Part shown: piece by piece, positions 24,013 through 35,270 of the stretch
Numbering within the stretch: position 1 is the stretch's first letter
How the letters are laid out: the number at the start of each line of letters is the position of its first letter
Assembly (NCBI GenBank): GCA_034769895.1
Contig: CM068370.1
Coordinates: 49,237,454 to 49,301,453 of the forward strand
Length of the DNA: 64,000 nt
Source of the DNA: Magicicada septendecula
Taxonomy: Eukaryota; Arthropoda; Insecta; Hemiptera; Cicadidae
Direction: 5' to 3'
Program-made: the position numbers and the translations under genes
Notes under the pieces: generated by a model
Seen by the model: only the letters and a program-made list of their open reading frames with translations
Databases searched by the model: none
Told to the model about the DNA's origin: nothing

Positions 24013-24250
24013 TAGGAAAAGAAATGAGAACATCCGTCATGAGTTAATTGTCCGACCAGTGAATGGCATTGTGAGGGAATATAGACAGAAATGGTTTGAT
24101 GACGTAAAACGTACGGACGCGCAAGAATACCACACATAAGTGCAAAATATATCCCTAAAGGTAGAAAAAGTCTGGGACGGCCGATGAAAAAGGCCGACGG
24201 CCGATATTAAAAGACCAGTTGTAACGACGGACGACGTAATAACCTTTGAG
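24013..24250 (+). pseudogene. RTE-like retrotransposon C-terminal fragment
   Basis: The frame 24013-24136 reads RKRNENIRHELIVRPVNGIV and REYRQKWFDDVKR. After a frameshift it continues RIPHISAKYIPKGRKSLGRP and MKK, the expected order for this protein tail. No family-typical 3' hairpin is seen before the next element, which lies head-on from the other strand. Confidence 0.65.
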
Positions 24251-24268
24251 CTTATGCTTACAAATAAT

Positions 24269-24269
<1 letters not shown>

Positions 24270-24301
<32 letters not shown>

Positions 24302-25364
24302 CAAGGTTTAAACCAAGAATGGTTTGTTCTGGTCTCAAATAGGCAAATATTACAGCTGGTCACTCCAGCGCTTCCTCGGACGTCCCACACCCCTCCGACC
24401 CCTCGGCTTATAGTTCCATAGTTGTTTGAGGATGCGGCAGTCATCCATTCGGCAAAGATGTTCCCATCAATTCAGCCGATACTGGGCGAGCCTGTCGAGT
24501 ATACTCATAATATTCAGTTCCTGCCGTGTATCTGTGTTTCTTTTATGATCATGGAGATTATACCCTGCCACGTGCCTGAGAAATCTCACTTCAACCGCTT
24601 GGATGCGACTGGCCTGGCTTTTCGTTAAAGTCCAATTCTCAGACCCATAAAGAAGTGCGGGAAGAGCCATCACCTTGTAGAATTTTAGCCGTGCTCCTTT
24701 ATTTGATGACTTAAGGGTTCGCCTGATGATCTCGCACATAAGGTTGAACTTATGCAACTTATGCACCGCGTCGTTGATTGCATCATATGACACACTGTAG
24801 CCCAGGTATTAAAAACTGCTATCTTGTTCCAGGACAGTACCATCTATAACAATTTTTGCCCGTACGGGATCAGTTCCACAAAAAGCCATCACCTTGGTTT
24901 TAATTGTGGATATCTGCAATGCAGAGTCTTTGCAGATTCCATTCAACAAATGTATACCCACCTGCAATCTGTTTTCAGAGTCCGACAGAATAGCCTGATC
25001 GTCCCCAAACAACAAAGTGTCAATTGTAGAGTGACCAATCATAAAATGGTCTGGAAGACACATCTGCCAGTTTTGTATGATATCGTCAATATATAAATTA
25101 AAAAGGGAAGGCGATAGTGGACACCCTTGTCGTACTCTACAATTGATCAGGCCAACTCTAGGAGCTATTCTCGGTGTTCCTGCTTCTATTAAGATTTTAT
25201 TCTCCATATACAGACTCTGTATTACTCTAATTAGATGTTGTGGGATCTCTTTCCTTGCCATTACTGCCCATAGTTTGCTCCGATTCACTCTGTCAAAAGC
25301 CGTCTCGAAGTTGATAAAAGCTATGTATGTACTCATCCTCTCTAGTACTTTGGGGGACCTTATA

Positions 25365-25436
<72 letters not shown>

Positions 25437-25643
25437 AAGAAGAAGAAGAAGAAGAAGAAGAAGAAGAAGAAGAAGAAGACATTCTTTTGCCTTGTTGAAA
25501 CCCACGTTTTGCTCTCGTCTAACACTACTGGAAGAGTCAAAATATTTTACAAGCTTACCCATGTCTCTAACTAATATTTCCTTTAATTCGTGTTTGGAAT
25601 TCCTTCCCCCACCTTGCTCCATATGGCAATTACTCGATAACAA
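24270..25643 (-). pseudogene. RTE-like retrotransposon with partial RT domain (family B)
   Basis: The longest retrotransposon copy in the window, read from 25643 down to an ATC (GAT) tail at 24299-24270. It begins near RT fingers (REQNVGFNKAK), is interrupted by a microsatellite, then resumes with motif A (AFINFETAFDRVNR), motif B (RVRQGCPLSPSLFNLYIDD) and motif C (TLLFGDDQAIL). A stop at residue 244 of the 25540-24809 frame lies in what should be FKYLGY. The same frame then continues to the C-terminal YGSENWTLTKSQASR and RGVGRPRKRW.DQL, with one more stop. Motif A has lost its catalytic aspartate (asparagine instead) and motif C reads FGDD instead of FADD. The 3' hairpin AAACCA/TGGTTT is intact (24310-24325). 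Confidence 0.85.
25365..25479. repeat. AAT then GAA microsatellite inside the RT pseudogene
   Basis: About 14 AAT units switch to about 24 GAA units. The tract sits between the GFxKxK motif and motif A of the RT frame, so it replaces or interrupts coding sequence. Unlike the other GAA tracts here, it is not at the 3' end of a recognisable element on that strand. Confidence 0.95.
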
Positions 25644-25949
25644 ATATAATTACTGAGGATATAATTAGTATCAGTTTAATCCAATAATATGGTATAAATA
25701 CGTCCCCCTCTTTCCATTCGATATGTAGTGACGTTTACGTACTAAAGAGAGAAGGCAAACACGAATACACGAAAAACGTTAGTTATGTTGAACGATCGGT
25801 TAAACGTAACAATTTTAATATTTTTCTTTACAATTCAGTTTCTTTACAACTCAGTTTCTTTACAACTCAAAGATGCTTCTTTTCGAAAAACACGCAGTAA
25901 AAAAGAATTTTGTTTTCTGAGACTGATTTATCTCACAAGCAGTCCAACA

Positions 25950-26375
25950 CGGCATAGGCAAAGTGCTGCTTGTTCCGCCTTCAAAAATCCTCCAGCCATC
26001 TCTTCTGGGGTCTACCCACACACCTGTGTCCTATAGACTTCCAGACTTGTTTGGCCAGTCTGGAATCTGACATTCTTTCCAAGTGTTCTTTCCAGCGTTG
26101 TTGTAATTTTTCATTCAAGTTAAAAACTTGTAACTCTTCTCTTATGGCCTCATTCCTTATACGGTCAAGTTTACAGCACCTTTTAACTCCTCTTAAGAAC
26201 GTCATTTCCGAGGCCTTTATTTTACTGTCTTGTTTCTTGGTTGTTGTCCATAATTCACACTCATAGGACAGTACAGGCAGCGCCATAACTTTGTAGAACT
26301 TTAGTGTTGTATCTTGACGTACCTCGTTTCTAAACAAATACGGTTGATTGTCCCACAGATCGTCTGGAACTTACT
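25950..26375 (-). pseudogene. RTE-like retrotransposon C-terminal fragment (family C)
   Basis: The 118-codon minus-strand frame (26337-25981) reads FRNEVRQDTTLKFYKVMALP, YECELWTTTKKQDSK, LDRIRNEAIREELQVFNLNE, ERMSDSRLAKQVWKSIGHRC and VGRPQKRWLEDF. Homology extends upstream (VQTICGTINRI). The frame is continuous, but the RT domain is absent. The 3' flank contains GGCGGAACAAGC, a variant of the shared end motif. Relatives: 32338-32740 and 62315-62770. Confidence 0.8.
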
Positions 26376-27109
26376 TGCTCACTCTATTCTTCCACAAAAT
26401 CCACACCTTTCTTCTCCAGCGCAGAAGCTTTTAAACGTTTCCGCCCCATTTCCCACTTGTTCGTGCTTTGAAATCGTACCGAGCCTCGTTTCATGTAAAA
26501 TTGTATGATTTTACCTTATGTTGATATTAGTGTTCTCTGACATCAGCGGCCTGTAATTTTTCATAAGATGATGATGAATACAGTGAGCAATGATGACAAG
26601 TTTAAGAAGATTCGTGAAGGAAAGCCTGATAGAAGAAACTATTGGCTAGAGCACGAAAGAGTATCTTGACTACAAAAATGGTTAGAAAATGGTAAAGGGA
26701 TTTTAGACGACGGTATGTCCACTCTCCAACCTGCGATTGAGATTACAAGAATTTTCTCTTGATAATACTGTTACTGTTTCTTAACAGTTATCGACGTGTT
26801 CTTCCCTTTTATTGTGGAACTTTCTCTCTATACTGTTGCCATTAATGTAATTGAACGTTTCTCTTCTCCGCAGTCTTCTCGTCTGTACTTATTTCAATTG
26901 TAAGTGCACGACCGTTTTGTTACAGTATTGAATCTAGGGGCAGTATTATTGTGGACCGAGTGCTATTACTTTCTCACAGACGTCGCTTGACGACGTTTAA
27001 TAGCCACGAGTTAAATTTAATTTTTGGTATAATACCTCATGTCACAAAATGCCACATCGTTCACCGAGCATTGATGAAAGTGAAATATTTGGGACTAACA
27101 TTTTAAAAT
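26376..27109. other. No recognised gene
   Basis: Nothing interpretable; a short GATGATGA run at 26568-26577 may be the tail of a lost element. Confidence 0.45.
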
Positions 27110-27235
27110 ATCGGATGAAGGACCATACATGACTTCCAGGTTCTAAGATTTATATTTAAAATCATTTTCGAAATGAAATATTTCATAGAAACTACCTCTT
27201 TCTAATTCTTTCTTCAAACTTAAACACTGGATAGG
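27110..27235 (+). repeat. Dispersed copy related to the 116-bp satellite and its flank
   Basis: It contains GACCATACATGACTTCC, TAAGATTTATATTTAAAATC and ATTTTCGAAATGAAATATTT in the same order as the end of the satellite at 46.6 kb and its right flank. A reverse-complement copy lies at about 38756-38820. This shows that the satellite unit comes from a dispersed repeat. Confidence 0.8.
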
Positions 27236-27375
27236 CCGGTAAATGAGAAGCGGAACAGAGAACGGAGGAGAGACCAGATGATAGATGATATACGAACGCG
27301 ATATCATGAAATGAAGAAACTAGCCCAGGATAGTAAAGGGTGGAGTGAGCATGCTCTGTAAACTTGCCCTTGACC
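27236..27375 (+). pseudogene. Non-LTR retrotransposon C-terminal fragment
   Basis: The frame reads VNEKRNRERRRDQMIDDIRT, RYHEMKKLAQDSKGWSEHAL and a stop. This is the typical GKRxRGRxR...W end of these LINE polyproteins. No more than about 45 codons are present. Confidence 0.55.
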
Positions 27376-27404
27376 AGGAAATGCATGACGATGAACACTG
27401 GTAC

Positions 27405-27660
27405 TGGTTATTATAACAAGGATGAAGGTAATTTGAATTGGACATATCGTGAGGGTGGATGGACTACTGCTAACGGTTTTTGAAGGTACAGGAGAAAGAG
27501 AGTAGATGAGGGGAAGGATAGTATTGAAGATCCTGGATGATATAAAATGTGAGGTTTTGTAACAAGAGACGAAGACTCAAGCCTGGAATAGAAATGGATG
27601 GAGACGACGGTGGTTATGGGATATGTCACACTGTAGAACACTGTATGATGATGACGGTTG
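27405..27660 (+). pseudogene. Non-LTR retrotransposon C-terminal fragment (family G relative)
   Basis: The frame gives RMRGRIVLKILDDIKCEVL-like text, a stop, QETKTQAWNRNGWRRRW and MSHCRTLYDDDG, running into a short GATGATGA tail. It aligns by eye with the end of the 12574-13023 fragment (RRGRRRMKLL, ETK). Several stops. Confidence 0.55.
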
Positions 27661-27822
27661 CGTACATACAGATACTGTAGTTGTAAAACGAGACGTGGCA
27701 ACAAAGATGGATCTAAAAAGCTACAGTTAGGCTTTGAAACGTGACGGTTACAAACTGTCGCAGTCGTGTAATTGCGCTATAGGACTAATCATAGTGGAAG
27801 CGACAAAGTAGACACAATAGGT

Positions 27823-28403
27823 AGGCATACACGGTCTAATGGTCTAGACAGAGATGGTAACGTAGTGCACTTATATATCTCACGTTATTGAAAGCAATCC
27901 CTCAGAGGCATACACGGTCTAATGGTCTAGACAGAGATGGTAACGTAGTGCACTTATATATCTCACGTTATTGAAAGCAATCCCTCAGAGGCATACACGG
28001 TCTAATGGTCTAGACAGAGATGGTAACGTAGTGCACTTATATATCTCACGTTATTGAAAGCAATCCCTCAGAGGCATACACGGTCTAATGGTCTAGACAG
28101 AGATGGTAACGTAGTGCACTTATATATCTCACGTTATTGAAAGCAATCCCTCAGAGGCATACACGGTCTAATGGTCTAGACAGAGATGGTAACGTAGTGG
28201 ACTTATATATCTCACGTTATTGAAAGCAATCCCTCAGAGGCATACACGGTCTAATGGTCTAGACAGAGATGGTAACGTAGTGCACTTATATATCTCACGT
28301 TATTGAAAGCAATCCCTCAGAGGCATACACGGTCTAATGGTCTAGACAGAGATGGTAACGTAGTGCACTTATATATCTCACGTTATTATAAGCAATCCCT
28401 CAG
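27823..28403. repeat. Tandem array, seven exact-length 83-bp units
   Basis: AGGCATACACGGTCTAATGG begins at 27823, 27906, 27989, 28072, 28155, 28238 and 28321, always 83 bp apart, and the array ends one full unit later. Across seven copies I see only two differences: GTGGAC for GTGCAC in unit 5, and ATTATAAG for ATTGAAAG in unit 7. Each unit contains TAACGT and ACGTTA as potential hairpin arms and a TCTAGA palindrome. No open frame spans it. Confidence 0.98.
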
Positions 28404-29694
28404 AGTCATCAAGAGAGCGTCTCGGGGTGGGCGGGCGTGGAGCGTGACCAGCCTGAGGGGGTTAAACTATTTATTGTGTGCCCACTCTCTCATTCTGAAA
28501 CCGTCGGCTTATCAGATAATATAAATACGTTTTTTTTGCTTTTATATATTTCGTTAGTAAATACATTGTGTTAGTAACGTTATTACAATAATCATGATTA
28601 CTGTAGTAACAACAATAATATTAATGTTTATTGTTATAATCATCGTCGTCGTCGCTATACTCATCATTATTATCATCATCATCATCATCGTCGTCGTCGT
28701 CGTAGTATCCGTCATCATCATCAACGATACTTGTATGTACCGTCAGAGGTTTTGGTGGGTTATACAGTGCATTAAACATTTAAAAAACTTTTATACTTCT
28801 GACGATTCAGAACCAGACGTTCTTGTGGTCCTAGGCCTACACCAGACGATTATGTTTTTTAATATTTCAGTTAGAAAACCATTAATTTGTATAATTAGAA
28901 GTATAGTTGTATTATAATATATGTCGTTTAGGACTAATTATTTTCTTGTGGAAGTGTTGAAATTTTATAAAGCCAGGTGTACGTTTTAGACAACAAACGA
29001 TATACTGTAGCTGTATTGGTGTTTACCTGATTTACATTTCCACATGCGCAGCAGTATACCAGCGCGCGCGGGTACGAAGCGTAGACAATCAATCTGCAAA
29101 TAGGCGCAGAAGAAATCTGATAAAATTAAAAACAATATAATATTATTAGTGCAAGAAGCTTTAAGAGTTACTAAAAGAAACGTAGACTTAAAGACTTAGA
29201 ATAAACGAAACACTCTGTCAAAAATAAACAATATAATGATATTGCAAAAATATTTTCAAAACTATTATAAGTAATCGCTAGCAATAATTATGACATGTAA
29301 AATACATCGTTTTACCCTGGAGTGATTAGTTAGTACGATATTGTCAAGATAAATTGAGAGAATCTTACTCATGATATACATATAGTTTATCTAGCGCATC
29401 AGTGTTAATACTTTGAGGTGTCTAAATTTCTTTTTATATAACTATTTTTACTAAATATGTTTTGTTTCAGGTAAGCATCTCTAGTTGGCTACAGGGCCGG
29501 TTAATGTACAGTGTTAATGTTACAGTAAGTTAAACCTTCCTCATATCGTCACTTGGTAAGTATTTGACTAAAGATGTTGTAAAATGTGTGATAGTTTTAA
29601 TACTTTTACGGTGCTGTAGTCATTGTACTGAAAGAGGTTTTATTAACTTTTTACGAATAAAGATTGGTCATCCAGCAGTGTACTGTTAAATATA
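28404..29694. other. No recognised gene; ATC/GTC simple repeat
   Basis: Positions 28639-28732 are a mixed ATC/GTC trinucleotide tract. The rest is AT-rich without features I can interpret. Confidence 0.55.
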
Positions 29695-30480
29695 GCTTTA
29701 TAAAAACCATAGGACTGAGCTAGACTACCAGAAATCTTTCTAAGTAAACGTTATCCCCATAGCTCAGCGTTCTGTATATACTCTCGCTTCCGCATCCTTT
29801 CCTATTTCTCCAGTCTTTATTGCCCAGTTGATATTTTGTTATCAACCAGTTTTCTGCGCCCTCTTCTTCTTCTCTTTGGGAGTCTTACCACTATAACAGT
29901 TTGTGGGTCGTTTATAGATTCTCATTCTTATAACGTACCCATACCATTTCAGTTGTCTAGTCTGTAGCTGTTCTCTCTGCTTGCTAGTTCTTTCCGTTCT
30001 TTGTTTGAACCTCTTTCTAATCGTGACACTACACAGATTCTCCACAGAAGTTCATATTACAGGTTTCACTCTTTTTGTATCGTTTTGTGTTGCTTTCTAA
30101 GTCTGTCCCGTCAAGAAGAGTGTCTGATATATTCTATGTCACTGTTTTTTTCTTCTGTGACTTAACCATAGAGATTGTTCAGTTTATTTATGTGTTGTTT
30201 CGCTTGGTGTATTCTATTTGTTACGTTTTTCTATTTTCCCCTTCTCTGCCAATCGTGATTTCTAAATATCTGTAGCGTAGTATTCATTGCAGCCTTCCGC
30301 CTACTTCGATATTCGTCGCTACACCAGTAGTTACATAGGACTGAAACATAGTTTTAATTTAACTCACTTCTGTCCAGTCTTGGTGTTCATGTCTATGAGT
30401 TTCTTTGTTATGTTATCTGCATGGTGTACAAAAGCATAACTCATATTAATGACTGAACACGGACTCTCAATAGATCTAGT
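29695..30480 (-). pseudogene. Non-LTR retrotransposon C-terminal remnant (family I)
   Basis: On the minus strand the degraded text follows the expected order. First come a post-RT block (FVHHADNITKKLIDMNTKTG) and a GREGxxxK block. The best open part (30045-29842) reads KRFKQRTERTSKQREQLQTR, QLKWYGYVIRMRIYKRPT and GKTPKEKKKRAQKTG. The end resembles DNVYLERFLVV at 29740-29720. Stops and shifts occur throughout, so it is an old copy. The RT catalytic motifs are not visible. Confidence 0.6.
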
Positions 30481-31010
30481 CCCTGAAGATGTGAAACGTA
30501 CACCGCACAATTCAAACTTTAACGTTTGTTATAAACATATAGACCTACCGGTAAATATTTTTATAATTATTATTTTAAAATTCTAGTTAAGCCACGAGTT
30601 AAAATTTACACACGCATGCGCGCAAGTGCACGCTGTCGTGCTGTCATTGTTTTGTGTTCCCATGATGTGCGACTGTGCATCACTTATCAGCCGCCACTAT
30701 TCATCGATAGTATGTAAGATAGTAGGCCTGTGTAAGATTGTGAGATTGGTGTAGTAAAAGATTTCTGCTCAATACATAAACTTCCGGTAATTGCATCAAA
30801 GAGACGTGATGAAATATTCTTGCGGATTCTTCCATTAGCTCAGGTTGTAAAAGTGGCGCATAATAGACCTCTCCTGAGAGTACGCATTAATCCAGTATTA
30901 AATGAAAGTGGGATTGCTGTATTGATTTTACGTCCATTTCATTATTCAATTCTCGCGAATTTTACTTAATGTGGTACCATATAAATGTATACATTCGGGA
31001 AACTGACATA
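30481..31010. other. No recognised gene; degenerate hammerhead-like string
   Basis: CTGAAGATGTGAAACGT at 30484-30500 looks like the shared core with its stem deleted. The remainder is unassigned. Confidence 0.45.
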
Positions 31011-31664
31011 CAGTGAGACCTCGATACCACGAACCTCAATAACACGAATTCCATGAAAACACGAATTTTTTCAATCCCCTTGAATGTCCCATAACACTCA
31101 ATGTTAAAAATACCTCTATAACCCGAAATTCTTTAGTTAATTTGATAAGCCGGATTTTTGTTGATTTGAGATCAAAATACTGTACTAATTAACTAAATCC
31201 TTAAACTCGTAGTATATGGATTGACCTTCAATCAATGAATTTTTCCGGTGAAGGGTTTGTGAGGATCGGTCAATAAATATAACACAAATTTTAAATTATT
31301 TGTGTCATATTTGTGACAAAAATAATTTAAAAATTTGTGTTATATTTATTGGCCGTTCTTCGCAAACCCTTCACTGGAAATAAAAGTATGAATTATAACC
31401 GTTATAACACGAATTTTGTAGTCTACAAAACCTCTATAGCACGAATTTGATCTCTATAAGACGAATTACCCACGGCAGCGAACTCAGTAAGCCGAATGTT
31501 ATGAAGCAGCACCTTGACAACATGAGCCTCCAAAACAGGTCCGTTCATTTCTTAACTTTCGTTGGTACCTTAACGTTGATAACACGAACCTCGCTTAGAC
31601 GAATTTCTCGATAACACGAAATTTTTATAATCCACTTTAGATTCGCGTTATCGAGGTTCCACTG
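31011..31664. mobile_element. Pogo/Tigger-like MITE with TA target duplication
   Basis: The element begins CAGTGAGACCTCGATACCAC and ends with the reverse complement of CAGTGGAACCTCGATAACGC. It is flanked by TA at 31009-31010 and 31665-31666, the Tc1/mariner/pogo signature. Variants of the terminal word (ATAACACGAA) recur at least eight times inside, as in many pogo-type MITEs that present multiple transposase sites. There is no coding sequence, so it would depend on a transposase elsewhere. A long hairpin occupies its centre. Confidence 0.88.
31242..31390. repeat. Hairpin of about 65-73 bp arms inside the MITE
   Basis: The left arm starts TTTCCGGTGAAGGGTTTG. The right arm ends with its near reverse complement (CAAACCCTTCACTGGAAA). 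The loop lies at about 31307-31312. Arms share CAATAAATATAACACAAATT. It may be a nested foldback element or an internal duplication of the host MITE. Confidence 0.88.
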
Positions 31665-32337
31665 TATATGAATTAATGCAATGTATATATAATGGCAGAG
31701 CATTCGTTAATGTTACTGCGTGAAATTAGTATAAAATTAAAGCTGATTTAATTTTAAGTTATCCGTATATTTTTCACTCCCACCTGGTCCCGACCGCTTG
31801 TGGTTAAACGAGATTCTACTCTATGCGTGTAAGTGTGATCGCGCGCATATAAAACCTCTAATTAACTGGACAAGCACAGATACGCTTGTGAGAGTGAGAG
31901 AGAGAGAGAGAAAGAGATACAGAGAAAGAGATGGTGTCAGAGAGAGAGTAATGACACAACTTTGGCGGAGGCAGTCAGTGCGATAGGTCACGCCGTCATA
32001 TTTAATTGAGCTCTTAAATTATGTTAAAATATTGCGACAATTTGCAACACAAAGTGTTAAAAGTGTCACTGCTGCTAATCACTTTCTTTTTCCGAGTACG
32101 TTTTATACTCCTTCTGTGGCGTCTCGCTTAGACGTTAATTTTCCCTCAATTGCAGCTTCTTTACACGGTCGGGAGAACAGGTGAAACTGAGAAACATGTT
32201 TAATACAGTAGACAGTAATACCGTTAACGTCTCCGCTGCGAGAGTTGCGGCTTCAGTCTTGCGAGAGATCTGAATTGTGTTCACTTAGCATACGCTTGAC
32301 AAGCGGTGTTTGTTTAGCAGATATTCGTCATCATTAT
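31665..32337. other. No recognised gene; GA microsatellite
   Basis: A GA-rich tract lies at 31890-31950. Nothing else identified. Confidence 0.5.
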
Positions 32338-32740
32338 CATCATCATGGCAAAGGCAAGGTGCTTCAAAAGCCTGTTCCGCCTTTACAAATCCTCCAGCCT
32401 TCTCTTAGCGGGTCTATCCACACACCTGTGTTTTATAGCTTTTTATTTCAAGACTCGTTTGACTATTCTGACATATGAGATTCTTTCGAAGTATTCTTTC
32501 CACCGTTGTTTGTAATCTTTCAATCTTTTATTCAAGTTAAAAACTTGTAACTATTTCTTATGGGCTCATTCCTTATACGGTCAAGTTTAGAACACATTTT
32601 AACTCCACTTAAGAACGCCATTTCCGAGGTCTGTATTTTACTGTCTTGTTTCTTGGTTGTTGTCCACAATTCACACATATAGGATGCTACAGGGAACTTT
32701 GTAGAACTTTAATACTTTAATTTTTTATCTCATAACGCAA
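32338..32740 (-). pseudogene. RTE-like retrotransposon 3' end (family C)
   Basis: Across frames the minus strand gives CELWTTTKKQDSKIQTSEMA-like text, KLDRIRNEPIRN, LKDYKQRWKEYFERISYVRI and HRCVDRPAKRRLEDL. It ends with GGCGGAACAGGC, a GCCT partner (about 32354-32380) and a GAT tail. It is more decayed than the relative at 25950-26375, with several frame changes. Confidence 0.7.
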
Positions 32741-33749
32741 ATCACATATACTTTACATACAAAACAAAACGAAATGAAAGAAACGCAAAATCTAAATAAC
32801 AATTAAACTTTGACCGTGAAGATAAACAGAAGGTAAAATATTTTTGTTGAAAAGAATAGATGAGAAGAAGAATGGAAAGTTAGTCTCTTCTCTTCTGTGT
32901 TCATCAGCTCAAGGACTGTTTGTGCGTACGTAACGTGTGTGTTCATAAATTTTCTCAGCGATATATTAAGACCTACAGTTTAACACACCCTTAGATAGAC
33001 TGAGTGAAAAGGTGTCGCTAGGATGGTCAGAGTCATTCCGATTGTTATCGATTTACTTACAAACCTCTGATGATGCTGATATTTTCAGTGAAACGTGCGT
33101 CAAATATTGAAACGACAAAACACAATACACTACTCGCAGAAGAAATTATATTGAATAACATCACAATATTATAGTTATATTTAAAGTATAGGTATATAAG
33201 GGTTGATTTATATTATTCATTTCTGCTTCTGGTCCAGCTTTGTTTTTTAATAAACACCTAACACTCTCCTTAAACTAATCAAATCAATGGCGATGTTATT
33301 ACGGTGATTTTCAGTGCAAAGCAACGCGATTTATAATCCTCTGTTCCAGCAAATACGACTTTAAACCATAAAAATTCACCAATTACCTAACAGCGTATAT
33401 TTAGAATTGAATTCTTCGTTTAATTGAAACGCTAATGACAATTTCTTTTCCTTAGTCCTGTTGAAACCTCTGCAGCATCAAATTATACAAACAAGTAAAA
33501 TTACTGCGAGTTCACTGATTGCATAATGAAATTAGACATCTGCTCGTTTCCCATATAGAAGTCGTTCCTTTTTACACTTGATCGTATTAATTAGTGTTCG
33601 ACGCAGGGAACCTGCGGTATGGCTTACTTGGGCCGTATGGATACACTAGCAGCGCAACACCACGCCGTGTTGTGACGATCTGTTAGGAGATTCATTTAGA
33701 TACTACAGGGCAACCTCTCTCCATACACTTGATAATTAAATGCACGTCT
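32741..33749. other. No gene; one clear hammerhead-like core
   Basis: At 33067-33101 the plus strand reads CTGATGA, T, GCTGA, TATTT, TCAGT, GAAAC, GTGC, GTC. This includes a two-base-pair stem III with tetraloop and a GTC cleavage triplet. I cannot find a convincing stem I around it. The remainder of the stretch shows nothing. Confidence 0.5.
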
Positions 33750-34900
33750 TTTAGTCTTCTTCTTCTTATCCTGTTTAAGGATTAGGTTGTATAGGCCTAT
33801 ACCTGTTCCGGCACCCATCTCATCCTAGAACGACCCACTTCTCTTTTCCACCAATGGTTTTATTGTTCAGTGCCGCTTCCTCTGTCATTCTTTGCAGATG
33901 ATCCCACAATTGTCTTCTGTAAATTGAAATAATTTCATTTATGTCTTCTCCTTTGAGTTCTGCTTTGGTATCCTCTTTACTTATTCTATCTTGCAATGTA
34001 TAGCTTAAAGTACTTCGAAGAAACTGCATTTCAGCAATCTTACCGCATTCTTTTTTTGTCATGACCCATGACTCACTCGCATAAATCAACGTGGATATTG
34101 CAATTCTCTTATAAGATTTAATCCTTGTGCTGTGTTTTGTTTTATTTGTAAAATAAGATTTCTATGAAGCGTACCACAAATATTTCTAAATTTATTTATC
34201 TTCTCTCTTATATCATATTCAGATTCATAGCTTACTGAATGTATATTCTCAACATGTCGTCAATGTATATATTAAACAAGGCTGGAGAAACCACCATCCC
34301 TGTCTAACTCCCTTATTTATTGGAATGTCACCTGAGAGCCTGATATTCAGATCCAGGACTACAGATGAACTTTTATGAAGCGTCTTAACTGAATTTATTA
34401 ACTGCTGTAGATATCCTCTTCTATCCATAATATTCCACAACTTTTTATGGTGTATATTATCAAATGCTTTTCCCAGACCAATAAAAGCGATATGCGTTTC
34501 ATGCTAATACTCCCGCCTTTTCTCTATTATCTGTCGTAATACAAACAATGCATCCACAGTCGACCTACCCTTTCTAAAACCCATTTGCTCTTCAAGAAGT
34601 AATGCATCTGTAATGACTCTTAATGTCTGATTCAGATTTTTTGTATAAATTTTGTACGTTGAGGCCAGAAAGCTTATCCCTCTGTAATTATTTGCATCTG
34701 TTCTGTTTCCTTTTTTATATAAAGAAATCACTTTTGCCCTCCTCGATTATTTCAAAATTTTGTTTTCCATCCAAATGTGTTATTGAGAAAATGGAGAATT
34801 CGTAAATCAATAATGTGCCACCATATTTTGTTAACTTAGAATTTATTCCGTTAAGTTCTGGTGCCTTTATGAGTTCTAGTCAATAGCATCTTGTGTTGAC
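33750..34900 (-). pseudogene. RTE-like retrotransposon with partial RT domain (family A)
   Basis: Minus-strand order: KYGGTLL block (about 34850), MISLYKKGNRTDANNYRGIS with QMGFRKGRSTVDALFVLRQI (34731-34504), a degenerate motif A (AFIGLGKAFD), GVRQG (motif B start, before 34249), then a deletion that removes motif C. The C-terminal part follows (34089-33820: YASESWVMTKKE, LQRMTEEAALN). The 3' end has GGAACAGGTATAGGCCTATA and a TCT/GAA tail. The catalytic aspartate of motif A has become glycine and FADD is missing, so it cannot encode an active RT. Confidence 0.83.
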
Positions 34901-35260
34901 TTCCATGAAACTTGTTTCGTGGTGTTCAGTATCCAGAGGGCCGGCGGCACAGGGTGAATACAGGGCGATAGAGAATGGATACCTTGCATCAGTGCCGACG
35001 ACGGAAACTGTGAGGCCCTATGCAATTAGAATTTTCGGGCCCCTCCCAAAACCGCCGCCATAACCCAACGACTCTCCCTTACAAGGATCTCTCAATAGTA
35101 GAAGTGATTAAAATACTCGATAATGTCGTATATGATTTTGTACACTAAAATATCATATTTGAATAATAAGATTTTGGATCAGGTTAGTCATTTTAATTAG
35201 GTACCTTGGATGTAATATCTCATATGGAACTGATATTGATTGAAATAGTAAGCTATTAAA
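34901..35260. other. No recognised gene
   Basis: Locally higher GC at 34930-35060, but no family recognised. Confidence 0.5.
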
Positions 35261-35270
35261 ATTTACACGC

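Noticed and set aside
23616..24139. Open frames rich in leucine, serine or glutamate
   Set aside because: They read through the GAA tract; only the flanking retrotransposon tails are meaningful.
27823..28403. 83-bp array as a CRISPR array or as tRNA-like units (GGTCTAATGG resembles an A box)
   Set aside because: There are no variable spacers between repeats and no B box or cloverleaf. It is a simple tandem repeat in eukaryotic DNA.
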